This document shows positions 1 to 10,144 of a stretch of 64,000 nt of DNA, piece after piece. The translations under genes and the position numbers were made by a program. Positions within the stretch are counted from its first letter, which is position 1. Each line of letters starts with the position of its first letter. Source of the DNA: Phytophthora colocasiae (taxonomy: Eukaryota > Oomycota > Peronosporomycetes > Peronosporales > Peronosporaceae); contig JAGKQI010000089.1 of the NCBI GenBank assembly GCA_018806915.1, forward strand, positions 124,001 to 188,000. The letters are read 5' to 3'. The notes under the pieces are model-generated. The model did not search any database. It was not told where the DNA came from and saw nothing but the letters and a program-made list of their open reading frames with translations.

Positions 1-896
1 TTTCAACCTGCTGCTGATTGCTGTCGTCTAAACCGAGCTCAAGCCGCAACGCGCTCTCGTAGCTCTCGAACGCTTCGTCCAGAAGAAATTCCTAGCAGCA
101 TCAAGCAGGCAAAAATACAATCAGCCCACACGCTTCCAAATTGTTTCAATGACCACTTTTTGAAAGAAAACGCACTCGCTTCTCTAGGTCTGCAGCCGTG
201 ACAGACAGAAATTGAATTTCACGCTGGATGCGCGCTTGCAATGCCTGCACAGCCAATTTCCGCTCGCGGTGCTCAAAAGCAGCGTGCTTCATCCGCCTCT
301 GAAATTCCCTTGCAGCTTTCATGTTACTCGTAGTCTGTTGCAAAATCTCTGCATGCTCGCAACGCCTCTGGCGGTACGTCGCTGAGAGAGAAGAGCTCTC
401 CTTGAAAATGGCACCGACCTTCAGCTCTGGCTTGACAGGATTATCTTCAGGGTGTACCTGTAATGCAATCTATCAGCACGCCAAATGTTAACACAACCGT
501 AGAGATCCTCTCACGTTTTCCTTGCCACGAATACTGGACAGCTCGCTCGGTTCCGATTCCTGTACGTCTGGGAAGGCTGTAGCATCTAGCGTTGAGGCCT
601 GCAGCAGCCCCCCAAAAGCTGTCGACACGGCGCGTTCCAGTAGCTCTCGTGTTAAAGTTTGCTGCTCCGTTTCGCTTGCATCCGCTCGGGCATGACATTG
701 TTGAGAACTTCTCCGCGTCGGTCGTGGGATTCGCGTTTGCACCTCACCTCTTCCACGTTCGCTTTGACGCTGTAGATTTGTTCCTGCTGTGCGTCGTGGC
801 TGTGTGAGCTTCGTCGATGAGTTCCACGACCGCTTCGGCCCATTCTCCTGTTCTCCATTCATACTCCAACAGTCGCTTGATCAAATATTGCCACAT
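1..896 (-). CDS. coiled-coil protein, partial at left edge
   Basis: I do not recognise this protein. The model has four exons on the minus strand: 896-748, 674-515, 457-176 and 91-1, the last running off the window. The introns are GT-AG, 57 to 84 bp, and splicing keeps one frame. The ATG at 896 opens a short helical start (MWQYLIKRLL). The middle exon is acidic and polar, and the third exon is strongly helical and charged (EFQRRMKHAAFEHRERKLA), typical of a coiled coil. If the third intron (175-92) is not used, the protein ends at a stop at 146 with the residues FLSKSGH. I prefer splicing because the last exon continues the same acidic helix (LDEAFESYESALRLEL). No domain or targeting signal is visible. 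The frame logic is good; the function is unknown. Confidence 0.5.
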
Positions 897-1014
897 AAGC
901 ACAACTCCTCGGTCGATATGGACGTTTATTGCGTTAATTCCTCAAGTCTGTTACTGCTGTTTCCTCCCTTGACCGTTTAAATATTGACCACCCCATAGCC
1001 AAATGTCAAGACGA

Positions 1015-1284
1015 TCAGGTCGACGGTCGTTTCCACACCGCAAGCCAGCCGCCAGTGAACGTGTTCAACTGATGCGTGGCCAGTTGCATGGCGTCCAGAT
1101 GCCGACTGAGCTCCTGCAAAGACGTCGTTGCCGCTGAAATGGCGGCCACGCAGTTCTCGTACGACTCGATGCGTCGCTGCACACCCGCCAAATATTCTTC
1201 TCGCCCGCGCTCGTGCTCCTGCTGCTGCTCCGTCGAGCCATTATCTGCGCCGTTCGGCGTGCTTGGGGCGCTACCAGCGTCCAT
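1015..1284 (-). CDS. small helical protein, possible kinetochore DASH-type subunit
   Basis: This is an 89-residue protein. I start it at the ATG at 1284 because a pyrimidine-rich stretch ending in cag lies four bases upstream and looks like a 5'-UTR splice acceptor; the frame stays open upstream to 1350. It has an acidic, Gln/Glu-rich N-terminus, then one long amphipathic helix (about residues 30-75), and ends in GGWLAVWKRP. A short single-helix protein with tryptophans near its C-terminus recalls DASH/Dam1 subunits, but that is a weak shape resemblance and not a motif match. It could equally be a subunit of another small helical complex. It has no obvious operon-like link to its neighbours. 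Confidence 0.4.
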   Translation of the reverse strand: MDAGSAPSTPNGADNGSTEQQQEHERGREEYLAGVQRRIESYENCVAAISAATTSLQELSRHLDAMQLATHQLNTFTGGWLAVWKRPST

Positions 1285-1423
1285 CGCTCTGCAAGGAAAT
1301 TTGTGTAGGATCAAAAAAAATGGTCTTATTTGATTTCGACACAAATCCAATGAGAGAATAGGTCCTCTTACGTGTTACCGAGCTTTCGAGTACGATTCTG
1401 CACACTACCTGTCAGTATCACTA

Positions 1424-2057
1424 TTACACGCGGGCCTCGCTTTGCAAGAAGTACTCGTTGCGCGAGATCTCCTGGCAAAGGTTGTAAGTTCTCTCGATTC
1501 CGAACGACTATCCAAATGAAAAGTGTCAGCAACGTGTAGACTTCAGCAAGTAGATTGTCTACAGCTACGCACCGTAACGCCGATCTCGATCAGCAGATAC
1601 AAGTAGAGAAACACAAAGAGAGGGACACCCGGACCATCCTCCACGTCGATGATCTTGTCCAGCAAGTACACCTTGATGACGAAGTAGGTGACCTCACCCA
1701 ATGCAATGATATGGCAAACCAGACTCGTCACCATGCCATAGTGAAACTGCAAAGACAATCAAACCGTTGATAGTTAGCTGCAGGCACGAAAAACAAATGA
1801 AACGCTGTACGCACGTGTCGAACTCGAGCCGGGTCGAGGTTCGCTGGGTTGGTGTCTCTCAACGCCCAGTAGCCGTAGGCCATAACCCCAACGCCAATGA
1901 GTGAGTCCCACCAGACCTTGTACCACGTCACAGTGAAGCTGATGACGAGCATTCCCAATAAAACCAGCGACAGCTGCTTGCACGACGGCGCAAACTCAAG
2001 CGTGTGCGGTGCCGTCACCGTCGGGTGCGTCGTCCTACTACCTCGCTTCTCCGCCAT
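1424..2057 (-). CDS. multi-pass membrane protein, three exons
   Basis: I do not recognise the family. Exons are 2057-1815, 1746-1573 and 1507-1424, with GT-AG introns of 68 and 65 bp, all in phase 0, giving 166 residues. The N-terminal 25 residues are polar. Four hydrophobic stretches follow: around LSLVLLGMLVISF, SLIGVGVMAYGYWAL, SLVCHIIALGEVTYFVI and LFVFLYLYLLIEIGV. A short polar tail ends in SEARV. The hydrophobic pattern running on across both splice junctions supports the exon model. No signal peptidase site or catalytic motif is seen. It is probably a small membrane protein of unknown role, divergent from the sphingolipid gene that begins at 2334. Confidence 0.55.
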
Positions 2058-2333
2058 TGTCAGGGGTCCGTCTGCAATTTCGCAATGGGATATCTATCTG
2101 CACATTTGCCACTCGACGGTCCCGACCACTGGCGGAAGATCCGCTTGGCAGTTGTAACAGATCTTCAAGAGACGCAAGCAGGTTTGAAAGGGTTCAAAAA
2201 TGATTGGCTGAAATCAATATGGCTACATCACTTGGCATGACGTTCAGAAATTCTTGAGCGGGGGAGCACATCCAAGAGGATCATCTCATTGCTGTCCTCA
2301 GCACAGTGTACTGGGACTAAACCTTACGCCACG

Positions 2334-3399
2334 ATGGACCTGTGGACGGTGTTGTACGCAGTGGCTGGTTGCTCGTTGCTGGTGGGTTCCAAGTGCAGTG
2401 GATAGTGCCCATGGTCTCATAATGTTGTGTATCGCTGTGACAGTCGTTCGTGGTCACGAAAGTGCGAGCTCCTGGCTTCCACGTGGACGGAAAACACGTC
2501 TTCATCACTGGTGGCAGCTCCGGTATCGGGCTGGCAATGGCCAAGGAATACGCAAAGGCTGGCGCTAAAGTTTCTATCATTGCTCGAGATGCTAAAAAGT
2601 TGGAAATGGCCAAGAAGGAGATTGAAGCGGTGCAAAAGCACACAAACGCCTCTGTGTTCGCTCAGTCCTGTGACGTTGTGGACTTTGAGTCAGTCAAGAA
2701 GGCTGTGCAGGCTGCGAATGCCTTCCACAAGCGTAGTATGAACCACGTTGTCTGCAGTGCGGGAGCTGGTACTTCATGGATCAGGATGTCACAGGCTTCA
2801 AACGTTCCATGGACGTTAACTACTTCGGATGTCTGCACGTCATCCACGCTGCATTGCCAGCTATGATCAAGCAACACGAAGAGGAAGGAGGGAGCGATGG
2901 AGGACAAATTGTGCTCGTGGGCTCTGGCTTCTCGCTCTTGGCCTGCATTGGCACCGCCCAGTACTCGTCTTCAAAGTACGCACTTCGAGGACTTGCCGAG
3001 TCGCTACGCAATGAGCTGAAACTGTACGACATTCGCGTAAGCGTCTTCTACCCTGGTAATGTCGACACTCCCATGCTAGAGCACGAGCTAGCACTGACTC
3101 CACCAGAGACCAAGACGATCGAAGGAGTGAGCAGCGCTCTGTCACCTGAAGCTGCAGCTCAAACGCTCGTAAATGGCATCGCAAAGGGCCACTTCAGTAT
3201 CACGACGGACCCACTCGTGTACCTCCTGCGTATTTTGTCGAACGGAGTCACTCCGAGACACAACACAGTGCTGGAAGCAGCTACACTACCACTGGTTAAT
3301 ATCATCCAGTTCGGCTTCCTCGTCTTCATGGACGCAGTCGTGGAGTATTCGCGTTGGCAACGGTCTAAACAGCGCCAAACCGGGAAGAAAGAGCAATAA
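2334..3399 (+). CDS. KDSR: 3-ketodihydrosphingosine reductase, with a one-base frame break
   Basis: An ER short-chain dehydrogenase that reduces 3-ketodihydrosphingosine to dihydrosphingosine with NADPH, the second step of sphingolipid synthesis. Exon 1 (2334-2381) encodes a membrane-anchor start (MDLWTVLYAVAGCSLL); the intron is 2382-2443 and exon 2 begins at 2444. Visible landmarks are the Rossmann motif TGGSSGIG, the NNAG-equivalent CSAGAG, the active-site YSSSK (about residue 190 of the joined product), the YPGNVDTPM loop typical of this family, and a hydrophobic C-terminal segment. Near 2768 the frame shifts: CSAGAG is in one frame and YFMDQDV, the expected continuation, is in the next, as if one base were missing. 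All else is well conserved, so this is either a sequencing or assembly error or a very recent lesion. Confidence 0.88.
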
Positions 3400-3517
3400 G
3401 CGTTAGTCTACGCACCAAACAACACCAAAAACACCACGTTTGATCATAAGAGAAGACGATAAAAACCTCCCTCCTCCTCTGTTTTTTCTTCTTCTCTTCA
3501 GCTCCAATTCCACATGT

Positions 3518-4276
3518 CTATTCCGAGTTGCTAGCGTTGGCGAGCGCCTTCTTGACCTGAATCTCTGGCGACAGGTACCCACGCTTCTCATAGTTGCTGT
3601 AGTACTTGAGCTTCTTGGGGTTCGGACGCGCCAACTGCGGGATCGTCTCGAACTTGTGCGGCTTGAGAAGTGCACGCAGACCCAAGCGGTTGTAGTAGAC
3701 GGACGTGATGCTGCCACCTGCTGCCTCCACGGCCTTAATAGCCGATTCAGAGGCCTGCGAAACCTCAATGTCCAGCTTGGACGACAGGTGCTGGCTACCA
3801 TTGCCCAGCAGCTTAACACCGTGCTTAACGCGAGAGCAGGTCACAAGGCCCGAGTCCACCAACTCCTTCATGGTGATCTTGTTGCTGGCGTCCAGTCGGC
3901 CCATGTCGACGAACAGTTGGAGCTTGTCCAGGTTCACCGTCTCCATCGGCGTCGCGAACTTGTTGTTGAAGCCGCGCTTGGGTACGCGCTGGTACAGTGG
4001 TGTCTGGCCACCTTCAAATCCAGGGCCACGGCCAGAGCCTCCACCTGAGCGTGCTTTCTGTCCCTTGTGTCCACGTCCAGAAGTCTTACCCTTTCCAGAA
4101 CCGATACCGCGACCCAAACGCTTTCCACGCTTGTGCGCGCCGTCATTATCGCGCAGGTTGTTAAGTCGCACACTTTCAAAGGCAGGAACAGCAGCAGCAG
4201 CAGCAGAGCTAGCGAATGCCACACGAACACCGCGAGCGGCAGGCAGAGCCCGCTCCAGCGCCTTGAGACTCCACAT
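3518..4276 (-). CDS. MRPL15: mitochondrial large ribosomal subunit protein uL15m
   Basis: A 252-residue, intronless gene. The first 30 residues are rich in Ala, Arg and Ser with few acids (a mitochondrial presequence). The L15 signature follows: LRDNDGAHKRGKRLGRGIGS, then GKGKTSGRGHKGQKAR and GGQTPLYQRVPKRGF, a Gly/Lys/Arg-rich extension that threads into 23S-type rRNA. The C-terminal domain with the VYYNRLGLRALLKP strand matches the mitochondrial rather than the cytosolic form. It is transcribed away from the peroxiredoxin gene, sharing about 170 bp of upstream sequence, and runs tail to tail with KDSR (118 bp between stops). Confidence 0.93.
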   Translation of the reverse strand: MWSLKALERALPAARGVRVAFASSAAAAAVPAFESVRLNNLRDNDGAHKRGKRLGRGIGSGKGKTSGRGHKGQKARSGGGSGRGPGFEGGQTPLYQRVPKRGFNNKFATPMETVNLDKLQLFVDMGRLDASNKITMKELVDSGLVTCSRVKHGVKLLGNGSQHLSSKLDIEVSQASESAIKAVEAAGGSITSVYYNRLGLRALLKPHKFETIPQLARPNPKKLKYYSNYEKRGYLSPEIQVKKALANASNSE

Positions 4277-4447
4277 ACAGGTCAGATAATCGAGGGGCTA
4301 ACAATGCACTGGGAATCTGTGGCGAGGAGGTCAGTCGGAAATAAGAGAGTTATCGTACCACATAAATGTACATAATATTTGAACAACAACATGTTGGAGG
4401 ATTCAACATACCATGACATGTTAGCGGAGCTTACACTTGATAAAACG

Positions 4448-5134
4448 ATGGCGAAACCTCGCAACCTCGTGGGCTTGACGCTGCTGGACGAACTACCAGA
4501 CTTGCCGTTCGATGCTAGTGACGACAGCTCCAGTTCACTGCACGAATATTTCCGAGGGTCCTGGGGTCTCTTGTTTTCGCATCCAGATGACTTCACGCCA
4601 ATCTGCACGACGGAACTGGGCGAGGTGGCGCGACTGGAAAACGCTGGGGAATTCGCCCGACGTAATGTCAAACAGCTGGGGTTGTCGTGTAACGACGTGG
4701 AGAGCCACAAACGCTGGATCGTCGATATTGAACACTTCTCCGGAGCTAAAGTAAACTACCCCATTGTGGCCGATCGTAGTCGCCGCATTGCAGTACAACT
4801 GGGGATGTTGTCGCAGGACGATTTAGACCAGGAAGGGATACCTCTCACAGTTCGTACGCTATTCGTATTGGACATGCAGGTGCGAGTGCGTCTCATGCTC
4901 ACGTACCCAGCCAGTATGGGGCGGAACTTTGTGGAAGTGCTGCGAGTGCTGGATTCGCTGCAACTTACAAACCAGAAGAATTTATCCACGCCTGTGAACT
5001 GGAAACAAGGCGAGCGTGTATGCATCACTCCGCAGGTAGCAGAGAATGAAGCTGTTGAGAAGTATCCGGATTTACTTGTGGAGAAGTTACCATCCAACAA
5101 GGGATATCTGCGGTTTACCAAGGAGTACAACTAA
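4448..5134 (+). CDS. 1-Cys peroxiredoxin (Prx6 type)
   Basis: Reduces hydrogen peroxide and lipid peroxides through a single peroxidatic cysteine. The core is WGLLFSHPDDFTPICTTELG, with the catalytic Cys in the TxxC context and the downstream Arg that completes the active site. The C-terminal extension (WKQGERVCITPQV, then VEKLPSNKGYLRFTKEY) is diagnostic for Prx6-like rather than 2-Cys enzymes. I chose the ATG at 4448 because it has A at -3 and G at +4 and gives 228 residues, the usual Prx6 size. In-frame ATGs at 4391 and 4418 would add 19 or 10 residues of uncertain value. The active-site motif has Ile where most homologues have Val. Confidence 0.92.
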   Translation: MAKPRNLVGLTLLDELPDLPFDASDDSSSSLHEYFRGSWGLLFSHPDDFTPICTTELGEVARLENAGEFARRNVKQLGLSCNDVESHKRWIVDIEHFSGAKVNYPIVADRSRRIAVQLGMLSQDDLDQEGIPLTVRTLFVLDMQVRVRLMLTYPASMGRNFVEVLRVLDSLQLTNQKNLSTPVNWKQGERVCITPQVAENEAVEKYPDLLVEKLPSNKGYLRFTKEYN

Positions 5135-5178
5135 TACCTCGAAATGCACTGAATAAAGTTGGCTGTGAAGATGGTTGT

Positions 5179-6771
5179 TTAATGGTTCAGGAGCTGGTCG
5201 AATCCTCGCTGCAAGAAGTCTGCCAACTGTGGGTTCGGCAGCTCCATATCCAACGTACGTCTGGGTGTCACTAGAGATACGTAGCACTCGTATCGCGCAA
5301 CATTACCGGAGCGCTTGAGCACCGCTGTCTTCATGCCACGCGCAACTTGGATGACATCGCTCAGCACGACGCTCTGCTCAAGACGTGCATGTTTGCCTTT
5401 GCCCACTCGATCTGCTGGTTTCATGGCCTTCTGCCAGAACACTCGCTTGAATCCGAGATCAGTGAAAATGAGTCGCGGGTGTGGCCTTCCACGACGCCCG
5501 TGCTTAACAGCCTCAAAGCCGTCGAGTAGAAGCTCCTTGAACGCCGCCATGTCGATCGAAGCCGCAGCAGTCTCCAAGCTTGTAGTACTTCCACTACTTT
5601 GCACACTACTACAACTACTGCTTCGAACACTGGTTGATTCACGTATCACAACGGACTGGACAGGTGAGATCACTGTCTCTCTCGGCTCCATAAGACTTTT
5701 CAGTCTTCCCGACGGCGCTGGTAGCGGTCGCAGCATTGGGATTGGAGGAGGAGGGACAGGTCCATTGTCAGTAGTATGTCCAGGTTTTAGGACTGGTAAT
5801 GGTAGTGCTGCCATGAGCGACGACGAGAGTTGATTGTTATCCAGTGGAGTTTCAACAACGACACGTGGTTTTTTCTCGATCGATCGTGGTTTTCTCAGCG
5901 GGTGTAGCTTCTGTGGATTCTCGTGGTGACTCGAGCTACTGGAGGCGTTGTCATCCTCCCAGTCGTACTGGTATTTCTGCATATCGCCGTCGTCGTTCTC
6001 CTCCGACGTCTCGAGAATCGTCTCTGGTCGTTGGTGGAAAAGCTCTTTCGTCTTGGTTTTGTCGGTCTCCTGAGACTGGTTGTTGCTTTCGTGGCTGTTG
6101 TTGTTACTGGCCGGAAGACTCTGCTTCACGACGAGCGAGTGAAGCAATGCCGAAACGTCTTCCAGGATGGTAGCTGAAGATTTGGAGGCATCAATTCGAT
6201 GCACTACCCCTGGATACCTAGCAAACAGCGCGTTTGTGGCCTCACCAAATGTTCTGTACGCCTCGAACCGTGGTGATAGTCGCTCACTGGTATCATCGCG
6301 TCTCCTGGTAAGTCTTGCACGGACCACCGGATCACGTGGGATGTTGTTCACAGAGTGGAAGATGGCGCCAGTCACTGGGTCAAAGCGACGGCCGCTGATA
6401 CGAGAGACACAGTCTTCTTCTGGAAGATCAAGCAGAAGTACGATGGCGGGACAGAGGTGTGACTTTGCCTTCAGGGCCTTCGCCTGGTCCGTTGTGCGTG
6501 GGAAGCTGTCTAGCACCCAACCGTTGCAACCGCGCTCGATACAGCTTTCCACCTTGGCCTCCACCATTTCAAGCACCACGTGATCCGGGACTAATTTGTT
6601 TCCTGCAATGCAGCGCTGAGCTCTACGACCGGCAGTCGTCTGCGCCTTCATGTTCTCACGCAATAGATCTCCCGTGGCGATAAGCTCAAGGTTATATTCG
6701 TCACAGAGAAGCTTAGCTAACGTCGTTTTGCCCGACCCTGGGGGTCCATTGACGAAGAGCTGGAGCACCAT
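5179..6771 (-). CDS. adenylate kinase fused to a C-terminal PH-like domain
   Basis: About 530 residues from the ATG at 6771. Residues 1-200 form an adenylate kinase/NMP kinase: P-loop GPPGSGKTT, the NMP-binding ATGDLLREN, the catalytic-core LDSFPRTTDQA (Ser replaces the usual Gly of DGFPRT), LID start GRRFDPVTGAIFH, and the late arginines RLTRRRDD. A 200-residue low-complexity linker follows, rich in Ser, Asn, Gln and Pro with a VPPPPIPM stretch. Residues about 420-530 look like a PH-like fold (LIFTDLGFKRVFWQ, VVLSDVIQVARGMKTAVL, YECYVSLVTPRRTLDMEL), as in PLC-type PH domains. The frame stays open upstream to an ATG at 6996, so an N-terminal extension with some presequence character is possible. 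The kinase call is firm and the PH call moderate. Confidence 0.85.
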   Translation of the reverse strand: MVLQLFVNGPPGSGKTTLAKLLCDEYNLELIATGDLLRENMKAQTTAGRRAQRCIAGNKLVPDHVVLEMVEAKVESCIERGCNGWVLDSFPRTTDQAKALKAKSHLCPAIVLLLDLPEEDCVSRISGRRFDPVTGAIFHSVNNIPRDPVVRARLTRRRDDTSERLSPRFEAYRTFGEATNALFARYPGVVHRIDASKSSATILEDVSALLHSLVVKQSLPASNNNSHESNNQSQETDKTKTKELFHQRPETILETSEENDDGDMQKYQYDWEDDNASSSSSHHENPQKLHPLRKPRSIEKKPRVVVETPLDNNQLSSSLMAALPLPVLKPGHTTDNGPVPPPPIPMLRPLPAPSGRLKSLMEPRETVISPVQSVVIRESTSVRSSSCSSVQSSGSTTSLETAAASIDMAAFKELLLDGFEAVKHGRRGRPHPRLIFTDLGFKRVFWQKAMKPADRVGKGKHARLEQSVVLSDVIQVARGMKTAVLKRSGNVARYECYVSLVTPRRTLDMELPNPQLADFLQRGFDQLLNH

Positions 6772-7299
6772 AGAGGTAGACGCTGTGGTTGATGTAACAG
6801 AGGAAGAGAAATGGAAAGCATTTGCGCGACGGCAGTGATCCGATGCGATAGAACGGAGAGCTGAAAGGCGAAAATAAATACATGTAGCCGGTAAGCGCAC
6901 GTTGCCAGCAAAGATAAAATCGGTGTCGGGTCTGCAACCGCCCGGCATTGAGTTCGACTGGCGAGATAACTTCAACATGATCAGCCATACCAGCAAAAGT
7001 CTCAGTCCAAAGCTGACACAGCTATTTTATGCCAGAGTATCACGGCCACACGCTTTTACGATTGTCAATGAGCCACGATACACACAGACACAGCACGAAA
7101 TAGTGAGGTTGAACGGATGTACTCGTCTAGCGCCACCATCCGTTCAACAGAAAACTCCCATTGCGACTCACTTGCAGACGACGCCACAGCTCGAGGCCAG
7201 TGGACTACAACACGCCGTGTAACCAGAAGTGAGTGATTGATGGGACGACTGCGTGTTGGAAGTGCTCCACAGGAAGGCCACCCGCAACATACTGCGCGA
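6772..7299. other. intergenic, no gene seen
   Basis: Upstream region of the adenylate kinase gene. It contains its possible N-terminal extension (to 6996). Beyond that I see no credible ORF, repeat or RNA. Confidence 0.4.
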
Positions 7300-8320
7300 T
7301 CGGGATCCTTTCAGCTGTCACGTGGGCGTTCCCAGTACCCTTCATAGGATTAATGATCCCTTCTCCGGGGGCTGCGGTGTTTCCGACCGCAAATGGCTCG
7401 AAGTAGCCCGACCAAGTCTTGGAGACAAATTCTACTCCAACCCGAACTGGTGCTACGTCTCGTGTTGCTTCTAAGCGCTCAAGCTGCGACTACAATCATT
7501 TACCAGGCTCACAGTGCCGCATTCCGAGCTGAAACCAATACTTCCTTCGAACTGCCACTCGATTTGGTGCAACCAGGTATCAAGCTCCTCATGAAAAATG
7601 TCGTTGCTCACTTTGTGGCTCATTTGGAGGATCTCGTACCGGAATTCAAAGTGGAGTTTTTCAACACTATTTACATTGTCACAGCCTAGGTCTCGATGTG
7701 CTACACACTATTCACGAGCACACAGAGCATTCGCTGAAGCAATAAAAGGCCCTCCAGGGGGAGCATGTGTGTACTGACCACAAATTATCTTCGGAGCAGG
7801 AATCTCTTCTTGAACGCTTGGAGAAGCGATCATTTTTCGCGGATTGCGGAGTATCTGGGTCAAAATACAAGGTTGATTCCCTATATCCCTCCCTGCCAGT
7901 GTCTAAAGTTCATACTCTCGATTCAACCGTTAAAGATGTCGTTGCCAACGCGACAACGCTTAGCGATGCACTCGGTGCATTTTTCAGGTCGGAATGCTTG
8001 GTTATCGCGGAATACGTAGAGGCGATCATTCCAATCGTTTATGGGGTCCTTCCAGTTGAGCACTATCACGGTGAACGCTTTATATCAACTCGCGTTTGTC
8101 CTGGAGACGCAGTTCGCTGTCATCCAGACACTCCAGGTTCCTCACTTTGGTAAGAAAGGCTCACTCATTTTTCCCGCTTTACTTGAGCTCTCATCATATT
8201 CTACTATTCGTTCCCTGTCAGAACGCAACAAAACTGCGAATGACCATGGTGCAGCGTGAACGGTGCTGGAATTGTGTGGTTCCGATTGCTGGATTCACGT
8301 TGGTGATCAGCTTCCAGCAT
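7300..8320 (+). pseudogene. decayed copy of an oomycete multi-TM protein family
   Basis: Three frames carry successive pieces of one recognisable protein. At about 7322-7390 there is WAFPVPFIG. At 7393-7689 come LLSAQAATTIIYQAHSAAF and KLLMKNVVAHFVAHLEDLVP. At 7767-8060 come a LLERLEKRSFF start, then FFRSECLVIAEYVEAIIPIV. At 8041-8259 comes NALYQLAFVLETQFAVIQ. From memory, these phrases match a large repeat-associated membrane-protein family of Phytophthora (IKLxMKNVVAHxxAHLEDxVPE; LxEYVExIxPxxY; QLAFVLExQ). Stops and frameshifts separate the pieces, so no functional product is possible. It sits just upstream of the first P450. The role of the intact family is not known to me. Confidence 0.6.
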
Positions 8321-9598
8321 CACGATAAAAACAAGGCGCGGATGTTCATGTTGCTCACTGAGCAATGCTCAGACGAGCCTCTTGGCTGCATAGGAGACTT
8401 GGCTGATCTTGCATCCGTCGAGATGGCTGTGGTGGTGTGTGGCAGCTTCTCATTCCCGAATTCACAAAGCACTTGAAACGACTGTACACCAAGATGTGGT
8501 GGTTGACGCAACACCAAGTGAACCAGCGCGAGGTGACACTGGCGGTTGGTGCGTTGGGGGCGATCTACGTAAGCTACAAGGTGCTTTCCACCATGTACAA
8601 AGCAAATGCGATGGCTCGTGCGTTCGACGCCCAAGGGCTTCACCGCCCAAAATCGACGCTGCCGGTTCTCGGGAACACGCTCGACGTCATGTTCTACCAG
8701 AAGGAGCGGCTATGGGACTGGATGGCGGAGCAGAGCAACCTCACAGAGGGGAAACCCTGGGTGCTCAGCATCCTCGGCCGCCCCGACGCATTAATCGTGA
8801 CGTCGCCCAAGGCGTGCGAGGACGTTTTCAAGACGCAGTTCGACAACTTCGGCCGCGGCACTGAGCTCCGCGACGTCATCTACGACACCTTCGGGGATGG
8901 AATCGCGGGCGTCGATGGGGAGGACTGGCAGCGTCAGCGTCGGATTGCCAGCCACCTCTTCTCGATGAAGATGCTCCGAGACACGATGGACGCGGTTATC
9001 ATGGAGAAGGTGACGAAGCTCAAGGGGGTACTTGCTCAGTGCGCGAAGGAAGGCAAAATGGTCCCTATGAAGTCGCTCTTTGGAAAATACACGAGCGAGG
9101 TGTTCACTAAGATCGGCTTCGGCGTTGACCTCCACAGTTTGGAGAGCGACCCGTGCTCCGACTCGAACAACGCCTTCATCAACGCCGTCGACGTGTACGC
9201 AGAGGTGTTTGGAGCTCGAATTCAGTCACCGGCTTGGTTCTGGAAGCTCAAGCGCTTCCTGAGTATTGGAGATGAAGGAAGACTCAAACAAAGCGCCAAA
9301 GTGGCGGAAGGACTCACTCAGGAAGTGCTGGCCAAGTCCCTGGAGATTCGTCGTCGTGACAGGAGCGAAGTGAAGCGAAAAGATCTACTGACGCTCTTTG
9401 TCGAGAACAACACTGACATCGACCCCAAGGCCGTTCATGATACCCTGATGAGCTTCCTCCTTGCTAGTAAAGATACGACGAGCTTCAGCTTGTCCTGGGT
9501 CCTCATCAACCTCAACCGCTCCCCTGCGGTGCTCGCCAAACTCCGCGATGAGATCCGCGAGAAGCTACCGGAGCTCATGATCGGTGAGATTGAGGTCC

Positions 9599-9814
9599 TG
9601 TAGTGGAGGTTACAAGACCAAGCCTTTTCCCACTACCTGGAACATCGCAGATGCGATGTTGAGCTGGCATGTAGGAGTTAGGAAACCACTGAAGCTCGAC
9701 GGGTGGAGCTGATCAGTGAGGCAGAGTACATTTTACCTACTTGAACTCAATAGACTGAGGGAATTACCAGGAAGCGCCGGCTTCCCTAACAGAGTTTCGC
9801 TCAGACCTACTACA
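9599..9814 (+). repeat. 5' LTR, 216 bp
   Basis: Starts TGTAGTGGAGG and ends CTACTACA. Base-by-base reading against 14648-14863 shows no difference. Confidence 0.95.
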
Positions 9815-10144
9815 AAGAATTCTTTAGTGCAGGTCTCGCGACTTGAAAGGAAAGACAAAAAAGAAACCAAGATGGTGTCCTCATTAAGACGACGAGTCTT
9901 CGTGCCATGGCCACGCTGGAGAACGACCTGGTGCTCAGCATGCTGATGCAGGATTGAAGCGAAATGGGTGATAAAGCAAGTGCAACAGGAACGTCCGTGT
10001 CCCCAGCCGATTTTTTCGTTCGTCCTGGCGCCGAAAGTGTCTTCAATCGCTCGTGACGAGTTAGTCGAGGCTAAAGCTTCGCAAAGAATATGAGGAGGCA
10101 GTCAGGAGCGATGCAAGGACGGCAAGGAGGACATCAAGGCAGTA

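Noticed and set aside
3440..4048. 202-codon ORF on the plus strand
   Set aside because: Antisense shadow of the uL15m gene; repetitive Leu/Arg composition and no domain.
5315..5833. 172-codon ORF on the plus strand
   Set aside because: Antisense to the adenylate kinase linker and PH-like region.
9599..9603. Stop at 9601-9603 as a natural end of P450 copy 1
   Set aside because: The stop lies inside the LTR; the missing C-terminal third resumes in frame after the second LTR.
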